A stretch of DNA of 64,000 nucleotides from UBA4615 sp046046245 (GTDB lineage Bacteria > Pseudomonadota > Gammaproteobacteria > Burkholderiales > Burkholderiaceae_E): NCBI GenBank assembly GCA_046046245.1, contig JBJOKE010000010.1, positions 6,237 to 70,236 on the forward strand, given 5' to 3'. Below the pieces are notes generated by a model that was not told the DNA's origin, did not search any database, and was given only the letters and a program-made list of their open reading frames with translations. The translations under genes were made by a program, and so were the position numbers. Positions 9,582-17,667 of the stretch are shown piece after piece; position 1 is the first letter of the stretch; the number at the start of each line of letters is the position of its first letter.

Positions 9582-9694
9582 AGCATCGTCCTCGATGTCG
9601 GTGCGCGCTCGACCGCGCCCTGCAACCGCGTATCGAGGAGGAGGAGAGGCAGCGATGCTGCCATTTCAAGGCGCACGGTGACGTGCGCCTTTTT
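9582..9694 (+). ncRNA. predicted structured small RNA or leader RNA
   Basis: Between cbiX and the GT39 gene the transcript can form a long imperfect hairpin. AGCATCG (9582-9588) pairs with CGATGCT (9653-9659), and TCCTCGAT (9589-9596) pairs with ATCGAGGA (9632-9639), leaving a purine-rich 13-base bulge (9640-9652). An inner GTCG/CGAC stem is possible. The RNA would end at the intrinsic terminator 9668-9694. I do not recognise it as 4.5S, 6S, tmRNA or a known riboswitch. The bulge also looks like a Shine-Dalgarno sequence ahead of an 8-codon frame (9655-9681). It may therefore be a free small RNA or an attenuating leader for the downstream gene. Confidence 0.4.
9668..9694 (+). terminator. strong intrinsic terminator
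   Basis: Perfect 9-bp stem AAGGCGCAC (9668-9676) / GTGCGCCTT (9683-9691) with loop GGTGAC, running into TTTTTCTTT (9690-9698). This is the only textbook hairpin plus U-tract terminator I found in the window. It lies before the GT39 start rather than after it, so it ends either the lptFG-cbiX transcript or a small RNA. Confidence 0.9.
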
Positions 9695-9752
9695 CTTTGA
9701 CCCTCCCGCATCGACGCCGTGCGCCCGGCCGGGGCGCGCGGCACGCACCACG

Positions 9753-11342
9753 ATGAACCTGTTCCGATCCCTGCGCGAAGACGCTCCCGACGCCTGGTCG
9801 CGGGCGTTCGCCGCCGCGCTCGTCGTCGCGACGGCCTTCCGCATCTGGCTGTCGTTCGCGCTGCCGTTCACCGGCGACGAGGCCTACTTCTGGTACTGGG
9901 GAAAGAATCCCGATTGGGGCTTCTACGATCACCCGCCGATGATCGGCTGGTGGATGGCCGCGCTGTCGGGGCTGTCCGACGCCCCTGCGGTGCAGCGGCT
10001 GCCCGCACTGCTCGGACCGATCGTGATCGCGCTCGCGACGCGCGCCCTGCTCGCGCCGATGGGTCCGACGGTCGCGTGCGGCGCGGCGACGCTGATCGTG
10101 CTGGCGCCCTTGAACGCGGTGAACGTCGCGGTGACCACCGACGCCCCGCTGATGGTGTTCGCGTTCCTGGCGATGGTCGCGTACCTGCGCGCGCTGCGCA
10201 CCGGTCGGCCGATCGATCACCTGTTCGCCGGCCTGCTGCTGGGCGGCGCGCTGCTGTCGAAGTACTTCGCGGGACTGCTCGCGCTCGCGCTGGGCGGCCA
10301 CCGGCTGGTCTCGCGCGCGCCGGGCCGCGGGCCCGGTCTCGCGCTGCTGGTCGCCGGCACGCTGCCTGCGGCGGCGCTGATGATCGCGTGGAACCAGGCC
10401 AACTGCTGGCCCAACGTGATGTTCAACCTCGTGAACCGGCACGGCAACGCCGGCTTCGAGTGGTGGCGACCGCTGCTCTACGTGGTCACGCTCGCCTACG
10501 TCCTCGGCGTGCCGGTGCTCGCCTGGCTGCTGGGCGATCGGCCGCGCTCGGCAGCCGCGACCGAGCCCGCCGGCCGCGTGCGCGATGCCGCGCTCGCTTG
10601 GATGACGGCGCTTCCGTTCGGCCTCTTCGCGGTGCTGTCGCTCGCCAAGCCGATCGGCCTGCACTGGCTCGCGTGCTTCGTCGCCCCGGCGACCTGGCTG
10701 TTCGCGCTGCGCGCCGGCGAGCGGGGCCCTGCCGAGGCGGCGCGCCGGCTTCGGATCGCGATCCGGGTCGCGGCCGCGGTCGCCGTCGTCCACTGGATCG
10801 CGGTGATCGTGCTCGCCGCGCTGCCCACCGAGACCTTCGCGCGATGGCGCTCCTATCCCGGGCTCGTGCTCACGAAGCACGGCGACGAGCTCCTCGCGAA
10901 GCTCGAGCCGTGGCGCGCCGACCTCTGGGCGATGGAGGGCTACTCGCCCGCGGTCACGCTCGGCCACCAGGACCGGGTCCGTCGGACCAGTCGCGACAAC
11001 GACCGCATCCTCGTCTTCGGACCCGGCTCGAGCCATGCGCGGCACGACGACATCCTCACCGACTGGCGCGCCGCCGCGGGTCGCGACGTGCTGATCGTCC
11101 TGCGCGCGCCGCCGCAGCCGGGCGAGTTCGACCGGTTCTTCGAGCGCATCGAGCGTCACGAGGTCGTCGTCCGCGGCGCCACCTTCCACCTCGTGCGAGG
11201 CATCGGCTTCCGCTACGAGCCGTACCGCGACGAGGTCCTCGACGCGGTGCGGGCACGCTGGTACGCGGTGCCGACCTGGCTGCCGACGGGGCCCTGCTAC
11301 TTCTGCGACCGTTACTTCCCCGATCGCGCCTGCCACCGTTGA
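9753..11342 (+). CDS. GT39/ArnT-like membrane glycosyltransferase
   Basis: Polytopic inner-membrane glycosyltransferase of the PMT/ArnT (GT39) group, which transfers sugars from polyprenyl-phosphate donors to lipid A or other acceptors on the periplasmic side. The 529-residue protein has the catalytic first-loop motif FTGDEAYFWYWG followed by YDHPPMIGWW, about ten predicted membrane helices and a soluble C-terminal domain ending in CYFCDRYFPDRACHR, which has three cysteines. The ATG at 9753 is preferred over an open frame that begins inside cbiX. Donor and acceptor cannot be read from the sequence; proximity to lptFG makes an envelope role reasonable. Confidence 0.8.
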   Translation: MNLFRSLREDAPDAWSRAFAAALVVATAFRIWLSFALPFTGDEAYFWYWGKNPDWGFYDHPPMIGWWMAALSGLSDAPAVQRLPALLGPIVIALATRALLAPMGPTVACGAATLIVLAPLNAVNVAVTTDAPLMVFAFLAMVAYLRALRTGRPIDHLFAGLLLGGALLSKYFAGLLALALGGHRLVSRAPGRGPGLALLVAGTLPAAALMIAWNQANCWPNVMFNLVNRHGNAGFEWWRPLLYVVTLAYVLGVPVLAWLLGDRPRSAAATEPAGRVRDAALAWMTALPFGLFAVLSLAKPIGLHWLACFVAPATWLFALRAGERGPAEAARRLRIAIRVAAAVAVVHWIAVIVLAALPTETFARWRSYPGLVLTKHGDELLAKLEPWRADLWAMEGYSPAVTLGHQDRVRRTSRDNDRILVFGPGSSHARHDDILTDWRAAAGRDVLIVLRAPPQPGEFDRFFERIERHEVVVRGATFHLVRGIGFRYEPYRDEVLDAVRARWYAVPTWLPTGPCYFCDRYFPDRACHR

Positions 11343-11400
11343 TCCGCCTGTGATACCGTCGCGCGGCCCCGCGAGGGCGTCGCGCGATCGCGATCGCCCC

Positions 11401-11429
11401 TTGCGGAAAATGGTTTAAGCCTAAACAAT
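11401..11429 (+). promoter_or_regulatory. promoter with palindromic operator before the first TRAP operon
   Basis: TTGCGG (11401-11406) and AACAAT (11424-11429) are 17 bp apart and resemble -35 and -10 elements. The spacer holds the near-perfect palindrome GTTTAAGCCTAAAC (11413-11426, arms GTTTA/TAAAC), an AT-rich island in GC-rich DNA. The layout fits an operator for a repressor controlling dctPQM; no regulator gene is adjacent. Confidence 0.5.
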
Positions 11430-11491
11430 CCCTTCCCCTGCGCCGGCCCGTTCCCCGGGCGCCGGCGCGCGCGAATCTAGGAGTCGGAGAC

Positions 11492-12505
11492 ATGCAGAAG
11501 ATCACCCTGGCGGCGGTTCTCGGTGCGGGCCTGATGAGCGCGGGCGCGGCGTCGGCGCAGGTCGTGCTGACCACCTCGAGCTGGCTGCCGCCCACGCACA
11601 CGCTGTCGCAGTCCCAGGCGAAGTGGTGCGAGGAGGTGGCCGCGGCGACGTCCAGCCGCGTCAAGTGCAACATCCTGCCCAAGCCGGTCGTCGCGCCCCC
11701 GGGCACGTTCGATGCGGTCCGCGACGGCCTCGCCGACCTGTCCTACAGCGTCCACGGCTACACCCCGGGTCGCTACGTGTTCACGCAGATGGCCGAGTTC
11801 CCGTTCCTCGGCGACTCGTCCGAGGCGACCTCGATCGCCTACCAGCGGATCTGGGACAAGCACATCTCGAAGGTGCCGACCGAGCACAAGGGCCTGAAGG
11901 TGATCGCCGTGTTCACCCACGGCCCCGGCATCGTCTTCAACACCAAGAAGCCGATCAACAGCCTCGCGGACCTGCAGGGCCTGAAGTTCCGCGTCGGCGG
12001 GGGCATGGTCAACGAGATCGGCAAGGCGCTCGGCGCGAACATCACGCTCAAGCCCGCGCCCGAGTCGTACGAGCTGCTGTCGTCGGGCGTGATGGACGGC
12101 ACCTGGTTCCCGGCCGAGTCGGTCGAATCGTTCAAGATCGACAAGGTCATCAAGCACAAGACGACCTTCCCCGGCGGCCTCTACAACACGAGCTTCGCGT
12201 TCGTGATGAACGAGGGCACCTGGAACAAGATCGCGAAGGCCGACCAGGACGCGATCGCCAAGCTGTCCGGCGAGCACGCGGCGCGCCTCTTCGGCCGCGG
12301 CTGGGACACCGTCGATCGCCGTGCGAACGCCTTCATGCAGACGGCGGGCGTGGTCAATACGGTCGCGAGCAAGGCGTTCGTCGACGAGATCCGCGGCAAG
12401 ACGCTGCCGCTCGAGCAGAAGTGGATCGCCGACGCGAAGGCCAAGGGCCTGCCGAACGCGGAGCAGTTGCTGAAGGAGTTCCGCGCCGAGATCGCGAAGA
12501 ACTGA
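11492..12505 (+). CDS. dctP: TRAP transporter substrate-binding protein (system 1)
   Basis: Periplasmic solute receptor of a tripartite ATP-independent transporter, delivering a carboxylate-type ligand to the DctQM membrane pair. The 337-residue protein has a Sec signal peptide cut after about residue 22 (GAASA|QVVLTT) and the DctP fold. The conserved carboxylate-binding region is near LQGLKFRVGGGM, and VMDGTWFPAESVESFK stands where many DctP proteins have a VDG motif. AGGAGTCGGAGAC gives a good ribosome site. First gene of dctP-dctQ-dctM. The ligand is unknown, because substrate cannot be predicted for this subfamily by eye. Confidence 0.93.
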   Translation: MQKITLAAVLGAGLMSAGAASAQVVLTTSSWLPPTHTLSQSQAKWCEEVAAATSSRVKCNILPKPVVAPPGTFDAVRDGLADLSYSVHGYTPGRYVFTQMAEFPFLGDSSEATSIAYQRIWDKHISKVPTEHKGLKVIAVFTHGPGIVFNTKKPINSLADLQGLKFRVGGGMVNEIGKALGANITLKPAPESYELLSSGVMDGTWFPAESVESFKIDKVIKHKTTFPGGLYNTSFAFVMNEGTWNKIAKADQDAIAKLSGEHAARLFGRGWDTVDRRANAFMQTAGVVNTVASKAFVDEIRGKTLPLEQKWIADAKAKGLPNAEQLLKEFRAEIAKN

Positions 12506-12575
12506 CGCACCGGGCCGCGGCGCGCCCGTCCGGCGCGCCGCGGTCGCCGCACCCAGTCCTCCTCAGCCTCCGACC

Positions 12576-13064
12576 GTGATACGAACCCTCGAACGACTGC
12601 TCGGCTGGACCGCCGGCGCGAGTCTGTTCGGCATGATGGCGCTGACCTTCGTCGACGTCCTCTGCCGCAAGCTCCTCGACCGCTCGATCCCGGGCAGCCT
12701 GGAGGTCACCGAGCTGATGATGTTCGGGGTGATCTTCGCGGGCCTGCCGCTCACCTCGCTGCGCGGCGAGCACGTGCTGTTCGACCTGCTCGACCACCTG
12801 CTGCCGCAGGCGCTGCAGAAGATCCAGGGCGCGCTCTCCAACCTGATCTGCACCGCGCTGCTCGCGGGCGGCGCGTGGCTCGTGTTCGTGCGCGCGGCGC
12901 GCACGGCGGAGCAGGGCGACACCACCGCGCAGCTGCAGCTCGCGCTGGCGCCCTGGTACCACGCCGCCGGCGCGATGCTCGCGCTGACGGCGCTGATGCA
13001 CCTCTACCTCGCGTTCAATCCGCCGGCGGAGGTCGACGACGACCCGACCGCGGGCGCGGTCTGA
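12576..13064 (+). CDS. dctQ: TRAP transporter small permease (system 1)
   Basis: Small membrane subunit of the TRAP transporter, 162 residues with four predicted helices (about residues 14-34, 48-68, 88-108 and 126-146). The conserved DVLCRKLLDRSIPGS between helices 1 and 2 is typical of DctQ. The start is GTG at 12576 and no better ATG is available. It lies 70 bp after dctP and 18 bp before dctM. It stabilises the complex between the binding protein and the large permease. Confidence 0.9.
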   Translation: MIRTLERLLGWTAGASLFGMMALTFVDVLCRKLLDRSIPGSLEVTELMMFGVIFAGLPLTSLRGEHVLFDLLDHLLPQALQKIQGALSNLICTALLAGGAWLVFVRAARTAEQGDTTAQLQLALAPWYHAAGAMLALTALMHLYLAFNPPAEVDDDPTAGAV

Positions 13065-13082
13065 TCCGCCCGGGCACGGACC

Positions 13083-14375
13083 ATGATCGAGACCCTGCTC
13101 GGATTCGTCGCGATGTTCGCGCTGATGACGCTGCGCGTGCCCATCGCCTTCGCCATGGCGGTGGTGGGCTTCGCCGGCCTCTGGTGGATGCGCTCCTGGA
13201 ACGCGGCGGTCGCCTCGACCACGACCGAGATCCTCGACATCGCCAAGTACACGCTGTCGGTGGTGCCGCTCTTCGTGCTGATGGGCAACTTCGTGACCCG
13301 CGCGGGCATGTCGCGCGAGCTCTACGCCGCAGCCTACTCGTTCATCGGCCACAAGCGCGGCGGCCTCGCGATGTCGACGGTCGCGGCCTGCGCCGGCTTC
13401 GGCGCGATCTGCGGCTCGTCGATCGCCACCACCGCGACGATGGCCCGCGTGTCGATGCCCGAGATGCGGCGCTTCGGCTACCGCGACTCCTTCGCCGCGG
13501 GCTCGATCGCCGCCGGCGGCACGCTCGGCATCCTGATCCCGCCGTCGGTGATCATGGTGCTCTACGCGATCATGACCGAGCAGAGCATCGGCGCGCTGTT
13601 CGCCGCCGGCGTGGTGCCCGGGATCATGGCGACCTGCTTCTACATCGCGGCCGCCGCGATCGTCACCGCCCGCAACCCCGAGCTCGGCCCGCCGGGCGAG
13701 CGTTCGTCGTGGGCGCAGCGTCTGCAGGCGCTCAAGGCGATCTGGGGCGTGGTGGTGCTGTTCGCGATCGTGATGGGCGGCATGTACGGCGGCTGGTTCA
13801 CGCCGACCGAGGCGGCCGGCATCGGCGCGTTCGGCGGCTTCCTGTTCGCGCTGCTGCGAGGCACCCTGACCGTGCCGGTGCTGGTCGACATCCTGGTGTC
13901 GTCGGCGCGCACGACCGCGATGCTCTTCACGATCCTGATCGGCGCGTCGGTGTTCGCGAGCTTCGCGAACTTCACGACGATGCCCAACGACCTGAAGGAC
14001 TTCGTCGAGCAGTTCCAGATCCATCCGATCGCCGTCATCGTCGCGATCTGCTTCGTCTACGTGCTGCTGGGCACGGCGATGGAGGAGCTGTCGATGATCC
14101 TGCTGACGGTGCCGATCTTCTTCCCGCTGGTCACGCACCTGGGCTTCGACCCGATCTGGTTCGGCGTGCTGATCGTCTGCGTCGTGGAGATCGGCATGAT
14201 CAGCCCGCCGGTGGGCATGAACGTGTTCGTGCTGCGCTCGGTGCTGCCCGACGTGCCGACCAGCCAGATCTGGAAGGGCGTGATGCCGTTCCTCTTCGCG
14301 GATATCCTGCGGCTGGCCGTGCTGATCGCCTTCCCGGTGATCACGCTCTGGCTGCCGAAGACGCTCGGGCTCTGA
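13083..14375 (+). CDS. dctM: TRAP transporter large permease (system 1)
   Basis: Large membrane subunit, a sodium-coupled transporter of the DctM/ion-transporter superfamily. The 430 residues contain about twelve membrane segments in two inverted halves, each with a helical hairpin; GSSIATTATMARVSMPEM and GMISPPVGMNVFVL are the expected hairpin and substrate-site motifs. It ends the first dctPQM operon. A hairpin (14380-14410) follows directly. Confidence 0.95.
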   Translation: MIETLLGFVAMFALMTLRVPIAFAMAVVGFAGLWWMRSWNAAVASTTTEILDIAKYTLSVVPLFVLMGNFVTRAGMSRELYAAAYSFIGHKRGGLAMSTVAACAGFGAICGSSIATTATMARVSMPEMRRFGYRDSFAAGSIAAGGTLGILIPPSVIMVLYAIMTEQSIGALFAAGVVPGIMATCFYIAAAAIVTARNPELGPPGERSSWAQRLQALKAIWGVVVLFAIVMGGMYGGWFTPTEAAGIGAFGGFLFALLRGTLTVPVLVDILVSSARTTAMLFTILIGASVFASFANFTTMPNDLKDFVEQFQIHPIAVIVAICFVYVLLGTAMEELSMILLTVPIFFPLVTHLGFDPIWFGVLIVCVVEIGMISPPVGMNVFVLRSVLPDVPTSQIWKGVMPFLFADILRLAVLIAFPVITLWLPKTLGL

Positions 14376-14379
14376 ACGG

Positions 14380-14410
14380 CGGTCGGGAGCGCCCGGGCGG
14401 GGCGCGACCG
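14380..14410 (+). terminator. hairpin after dctM (system 1)
   Basis: CGGTCG (14380-14385) pairs with CGACCG (14405-14410), and inside this GCGCCC (14389-14394) pairs with GGGCGC (14400-14405), in an alternative register by one base. There is no U-run, so it may be a weak or factor-assisted terminator. Confidence 0.35.
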
Positions 14411-14412
14411 AC

Positions 14413-14441
14413 TTGCACGTGGGTCTGAAGCGACGTATAGT
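14413..14441 (+). promoter_or_regulatory. sigma-70 promoter of tRNA-Ala
   Basis: TTGCAC (14413-14418) and TATAGT (14436-14441) are separated by exactly 17 bp and end 13 bp before the tRNA. This is the best sigma-70 promoter in the window, in keeping with a stable RNA gene. Confidence 0.85.
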
Positions 14442-14454
14442 AGAGGGCTTCGTC

Positions 14455-14530
<76 letters not shown>

Positions 14531-14541
14531 ACGAATTCCCG

Positions 14542-14567
14542 GAAGGCCGCGCGCGAGCGCGGCCTTC
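14542..14567. terminator. terminator hairpin after tRNA-Ala
   Basis: GAAGGCCGCGC (14542-14552) pairs perfectly with GCGCGGCCTTC (14557-14567) around the loop GCGA; the weak T-rich stretch GTCATTTG follows. It lies between the tRNA and the convergent GNAT gene and could serve both. Confidence 0.7.
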
Positions 14568-14603
14568 GTCATTTGGCGGACCGATGTCCGTCGGACCGGA
14601 TCC

Positions 14604-15131
14604 TCAGAGGGCCAGCGTCGCCACACGCAGCGGCCCGTCGCCTGCATCGAGCGTGAAGCCCGCCCGCTCGACGAATCCCAGCATGTCGGCGTTCGTGCCG
14701 AGGATCCGTCCGCGAAGCCGGCGCAGGCCGGCCTCGCGGGCGACGTCGACCAGCGCCGCCATCAGCGCGCGACCGAGGCCGCGGTCCCGCCAGTCGTCGG
14801 CCACGACGATCGCGAACTCCCCGAGTGCCGGGTCGTCGGCGTCGCGCACGTAGCGCGCCGAGCCGATCATCCGTGCCGTGCCGCCGTCGTCGAGCATCGC
14901 GACGACCTGCCCCCGCCGGGTGCGATCGGGTTCGCAGAGGGCGCGCAGCTCGTCGTCGGTGTACTCGAAGCGACCGCGGCCGAAGCGGAAGTAGCGGGTG
15001 CCGTAGGAGAGCGCCGTGAGGAACTTCCGCGACGCCTCGAAGTCGCCCGGGCCGATCGAGCGCAGCACGACCGCCCGGCCATCCGGGCTGGTCCAGGTAC
15101 GCGGCAGCAGCGGGGCGTCGGTCCTGTGCAT
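14604..15131 (-). CDS. GNAT family N-acetyltransferase
   Basis: Acetyl-CoA-dependent N-acetyltransferase, 175 residues from the ATG at 15131, which has GGGAGGA four bases upstream; an in-frame ATG 13 codons earlier lacks a ribosome site. The core GNAT signature is DDWRDRGLGRALMAAL, the Q/RxxGxG/A acetyl-CoA loop, at about residues 119-134, preceded by the strand GEFAIVV. The N-terminal TSPDGRAVVLRSI and YFRFGRGR segments resemble GNAT domains that follow protein acetyltransferase modules. The acceptor is unknown. Convergent with tRNA-Ala and divergent from the GntR gene. Confidence 0.88.
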   Translation of the reverse strand: MHRTDAPLLPRTWTSPDGRAVVLRSIGPGDFEASRKFLTALSYGTRYFRFGRGRFEYTDDELRALCEPDRTRRGQVVAMLDDGGTARMIGSARYVRDADDPALGEFAIVVADDWRDRGLGRALMAALVDVAREAGLRRLRGRILGTNADMLGFVERAGFTLDAGDGPLRVATLAL

Positions 15132-15281
15132 CGGGTCCTCCCGGCCGGGCGGAGGTCCGGCGTCGGGCAACCAGCTTAGCGCCGCTGGGAGGTGGTGCGC
15201 GAGCAGGGCGCACCCGGGTTCGATGGTCGAACCTCGCGTTCCGGATTCGCGTCACGGCGCCGGCGCCCGATGGCGCGGTTG

Positions 15282-15299
15282 TAGGATGACCCCTATCCT
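15282..15299 (+). promoter_or_regulatory. putative GntR operator overlapping a -10
   Basis: The inverted repeat AGGAT (15283-15287) N7 ATCCT (15295-15299) overlaps TAGGAT (15282-15287), a 5-of-6 match to a -10 element. It lies 36 bp before the GntR start, and AGGA lies 8 bases before the ATG. A 17-bp dyad over the promoter of a FadR/FCD-type gene suggests autoregulation. Confidence 0.45.
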
Positions 15300-15322
15300 C
15301 ACGGGGCTGGTACAGGACGACG

Positions 15323-16063
15323 ATGACGCCCAGGGAGGAGACCACGCCGACACTCGTCGCGCGCAGGCCGAAGCGCCGCGCCGACGTGGTGGTGGACTTC
15401 GTCCGCGCCGAGCTGGCCGCCGGCCGCATCGGCCCCGGCGACCGCCTGCCCACCGAGCACGAGTTCGCCGAGCGCCTCGGTGTCGGTCGCAATTCGGTCC
15501 GCGAGGCGGTCCGCATGCTGCAGTCCGCCGGCCTGGTCGACGTCCGCCACGGCACCGGCAGCTTCGTGCGCGAAAGCGTCGAGGCCTCGCTCGCGCAGCT
15601 GATGCTGTTCCGCTCGCTGGTCGCGCAGGCCGACGATTCGGCGCTGATCGAGGTGCGACGCGTGTTCGAGCGCGCCTGCGCCGAACTCGCCGCGCGCCGC
15701 CGCGACGACGCGGACCTCGCCGCGATGCGCGACGCCATCGACCGGATGCGGCGGCTCGCCAACGAGCCCGATCCCGCGCCCGACGCGTTGCTCGACGCCG
15801 ACCTCGCGTTCCACCGCGCGGTCTACCGCGCGGGCGGCAACGAGATGCTCGCGAGCCTCGCCGACTTCGTGCTGACCGCCGTGTCGCCCTGGATCGCGCG
15901 CTCGCTCGCGCGGCACGGCGCGGCGCGCACCGCCGGGTTCCACGAGACCGAGTACCTGAGGATCCTGGCCGGCGACGCCGACGCGGCCGGCACCGACGCG
16001 TCGGAGGCGCTGCGCGCCGCCGACCTGAACATGGAGTACTGGCGCGAGGGGCTCGCTTCCTGA
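15323..16063 (+). CDS. GntR/FCD family transcriptional regulator
   Basis: FadR-subfamily GntR regulator, 246 residues. The N-terminal winged helix-turn-helix has the hallmark GDRLPTEHEFAERLGVGRNSVREAVR (only the first part, GDRLPTEHEFAERLG, is needed to recognise it) and the wing LVDVRHGTGSFV. The C-terminal FCD domain (about 95-235) has metal-ligand positions in DADLAFHRAVYRAGGN and the later His in TAGFHETEYLRIL. FCD regulators usually sense a carboxylate. It lies 51 bp ahead of the second TRAP operon on the same strand, which makes it the likely local regulator of dctPQM, the dehydrogenase and the GMC oxidase. Confidence 0.92.
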   Translation: MTPREETTPTLVARRPKRRADVVVDFVRAELAAGRIGPGDRLPTEHEFAERLGVGRNSVREAVRMLQSAGLVDVRHGTGSFVRESVEASLAQLMLFRSLVAQADDSALIEVRRVFERACAELAARRRDDADLAAMRDAIDRMRRLANEPDPAPDALLDADLAFHRAVYRAGGNEMLASLADFVLTAVSPWIARSLARHGAARTAGFHETEYLRILAGDADAAGTDASEALRAADLNMEYWREGLAS

Positions 16064-16114
16064 GCGGGCGCCACGCGCATGTCACGCACCCACCCCTGGA
16101 GAGAGGAGAGGACG

Positions 16115-17104
16115 ATGTCGATCACCAAACGTGGCCTCGTGAAGGCCCTCGGCGCCGCGGCGCTCGCCGCCGCGCTGCCCGCCGCCCCCGCGTTCGCGCA
16201 GGGCCAGCCGCTCGTGCTGAAGATGGCCCACATCTACAACCCGGGCAACATCTGGTTCGAGACCGCCGAGGCCTACGCGAAGGCCGTCGAGCAGAAGTCC
16301 GGCGGCAAGGTGAAGATCGAGATCGCCGCGAGCGGCTCGACCGGCGACTGGCCCGCGTCGATCGAGGGCCTGAAGATCGGCACGAACCACATCGTGCTGC
16401 AGTCGATCGGCACGCTCGACCGCTACAACATCCTGCCGGGTCTCGAGGCCTACCCCTACCTGATCCGCGACGTCGACCACTTCAAGAAGGTCTACTACGG
16501 TCCGGTCGGCGCGGAGTTCATGGAGGAGGTCGCGAAGAAGACCTCGTTCCGGATCATCGGCGCCGGCTACCGCGGCGCGCGCTGGCTGACCTCGAACAAG
16601 CCGGTGAAGTCGGTGGCCGACATCAAGGGCCTGAAGCTGCGCGTGCCGCCGCTCAAGATGTACCGGATGACCTGGGAGCTGCTCGAGGCGAGCCCGGTGC
16701 CGCTGGGCGTGGCCGAGCTGTTCACGTCGATGCAGCAGGGCGTGGTCGACGGCCAGGAGAACCCGCTGGAGATCGTCGACTCCATGAAGTTCAACGAGGT
16801 GCAGAAGTTCGCGATCGACACGCGGCACATCATCGGCGCGATGACCTGGATCTTCAGCGACGCGCGCTTCAAGCAGCTGCCGGCCGACGTGCAGAAGCTG
16901 CTGAAGGAAGAGGGCGAGCGGGCGATGCTGGCCGCCACGGACCGGATGGTGTCGACCGAGACCGAGCTGCGCAAGAAGCTCGAATCCAGGGGCATGCAGT
17001 TCAACGACATCGACCGCGAGGCGATCCGGGCGAAGCTCGGGGGCATCGGCAAGGAGTTCCCGGACCTCGCGCCGTGGGCGGCGAAGTTCTCCGCGGTCAA
17101 GTGA
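16115..17104 (+). CDS. dctP: TRAP transporter substrate-binding protein (system 2)
   Basis: Second DctP-type periplasmic receptor, 329 residues from the ATG at 16115, with GAGAGGAGAG just upstream; an upstream in-frame ATG lacks a ribosome site. The signal peptide (SITKRGLVKALGAAALAA, cut after PAFA|QG) has a KR pair but not a full twin-arginine motif. The mature protein shows DIKGLKLRVPPLKMYR and the family's VDGQENPLEI near the ligand site. It is clearly different from the system 1 receptor, so the two transporters probably take different ligands. Confidence 0.93.
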   Translation: MSITKRGLVKALGAAALAAALPAAPAFAQGQPLVLKMAHIYNPGNIWFETAEAYAKAVEQKSGGKVKIEIAASGSTGDWPASIEGLKIGTNHIVLQSIGTLDRYNILPGLEAYPYLIRDVDHFKKVYYGPVGAEFMEEVAKKTSFRIIGAGYRGARWLTSNKPVKSVADIKGLKLRVPPLKMYRMTWELLEASPVPLGVAELFTSMQQGVVDGQENPLEIVDSMKFNEVQKFAIDTRHIIGAMTWIFSDARFKQLPADVQKLLKEEGERAMLAATDRMVSTETELRKKLESRGMQFNDIDREAIRAKLGGIGKEFPDLAPWAAKFSAVK

Positions 17105-17105
17105 C

Positions 17106-17660
17106 GTGAGCGCCTCGACGGACGGGGCGCGCCGCGACGACGGCGGCGCGGCGACGCGCCCGCCGTCGGCGGCGATCGCCTGGGCCCGGCGGATCGAGCG
17201 CGCGCTCGACGCCGTGCTCGGCCTGATGCTGCTCGCGGTCGCCGCGGCGCTGTTCTACCAGGTGTTCGGGCGCTACGTGATCGGCCGCGCGCCCGCGTGG
17301 ACCGAGGAGGTGGCGCGGATGCTGGTCGCGTGGATGGCGATGCTCGGCACGGCGGCCTGCCTGAGGAGCGGCGGGCACATCGCGGTCGGCGCGCTGGTCG
17401 ACGCGGTGGGACCGCGCACGCGCGCAGTGCTGCTGATGCTGCGCGACATCGCGATGATGGCCACGGCCTTCGTGCTCGGCTGGGCCGGCTACCGGTTCGC
17501 CGAGATGAACGCGGTGCAGGATTCGCCCGCGCTCGAGATCCCGATGACCGTACCCTACGCGTCGATGTGCGTGGGCGCGGTGCTGATGGCGATCGTGCTC
17601 GCGCTCACGCGGCTCGGCGGCGAGGTGCCCCCGGTCGACTCGAACCTGCACACGGAGTGA
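17106..17660 (+). CDS. dctQ: TRAP transporter small permease (system 2)
   Basis: Small TRAP membrane subunit, 184 residues from a GTG start one base after the dctP stop. A charged N-terminus of about 30 residues precedes four predicted helices, and FYQVFGRYVIGRAPAWTEE matches the conserved DctQ segment. It lies 7 bp before dctM, so the three genes are tightly coupled. Confidence 0.9.
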   Translation: MSASTDGARRDDGGAATRPPSAAIAWARRIERALDAVLGLMLLAVAAALFYQVFGRYVIGRAPAWTEEVARMLVAWMAMLGTAACLRSGGHIAVGALVDAVGPRTRAVLLMLRDIAMMATAFVLGWAGYRFAEMNAVQDSPALEIPMTVPYASMCVGAVLMAIVLALTRLGGEVPPVDSNLHTE

Positions 17661-17667
17661 GCGCGCG

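Noticed and set aside
9469..9681. A 70-residue plus-strand open frame overlapping the end of cbiX
   Set aside because: It is Arg-rich shadow coding across the cbiX tail and the RNA hairpin; only its last eight codons have a ribosome site, and these are discussed separately.
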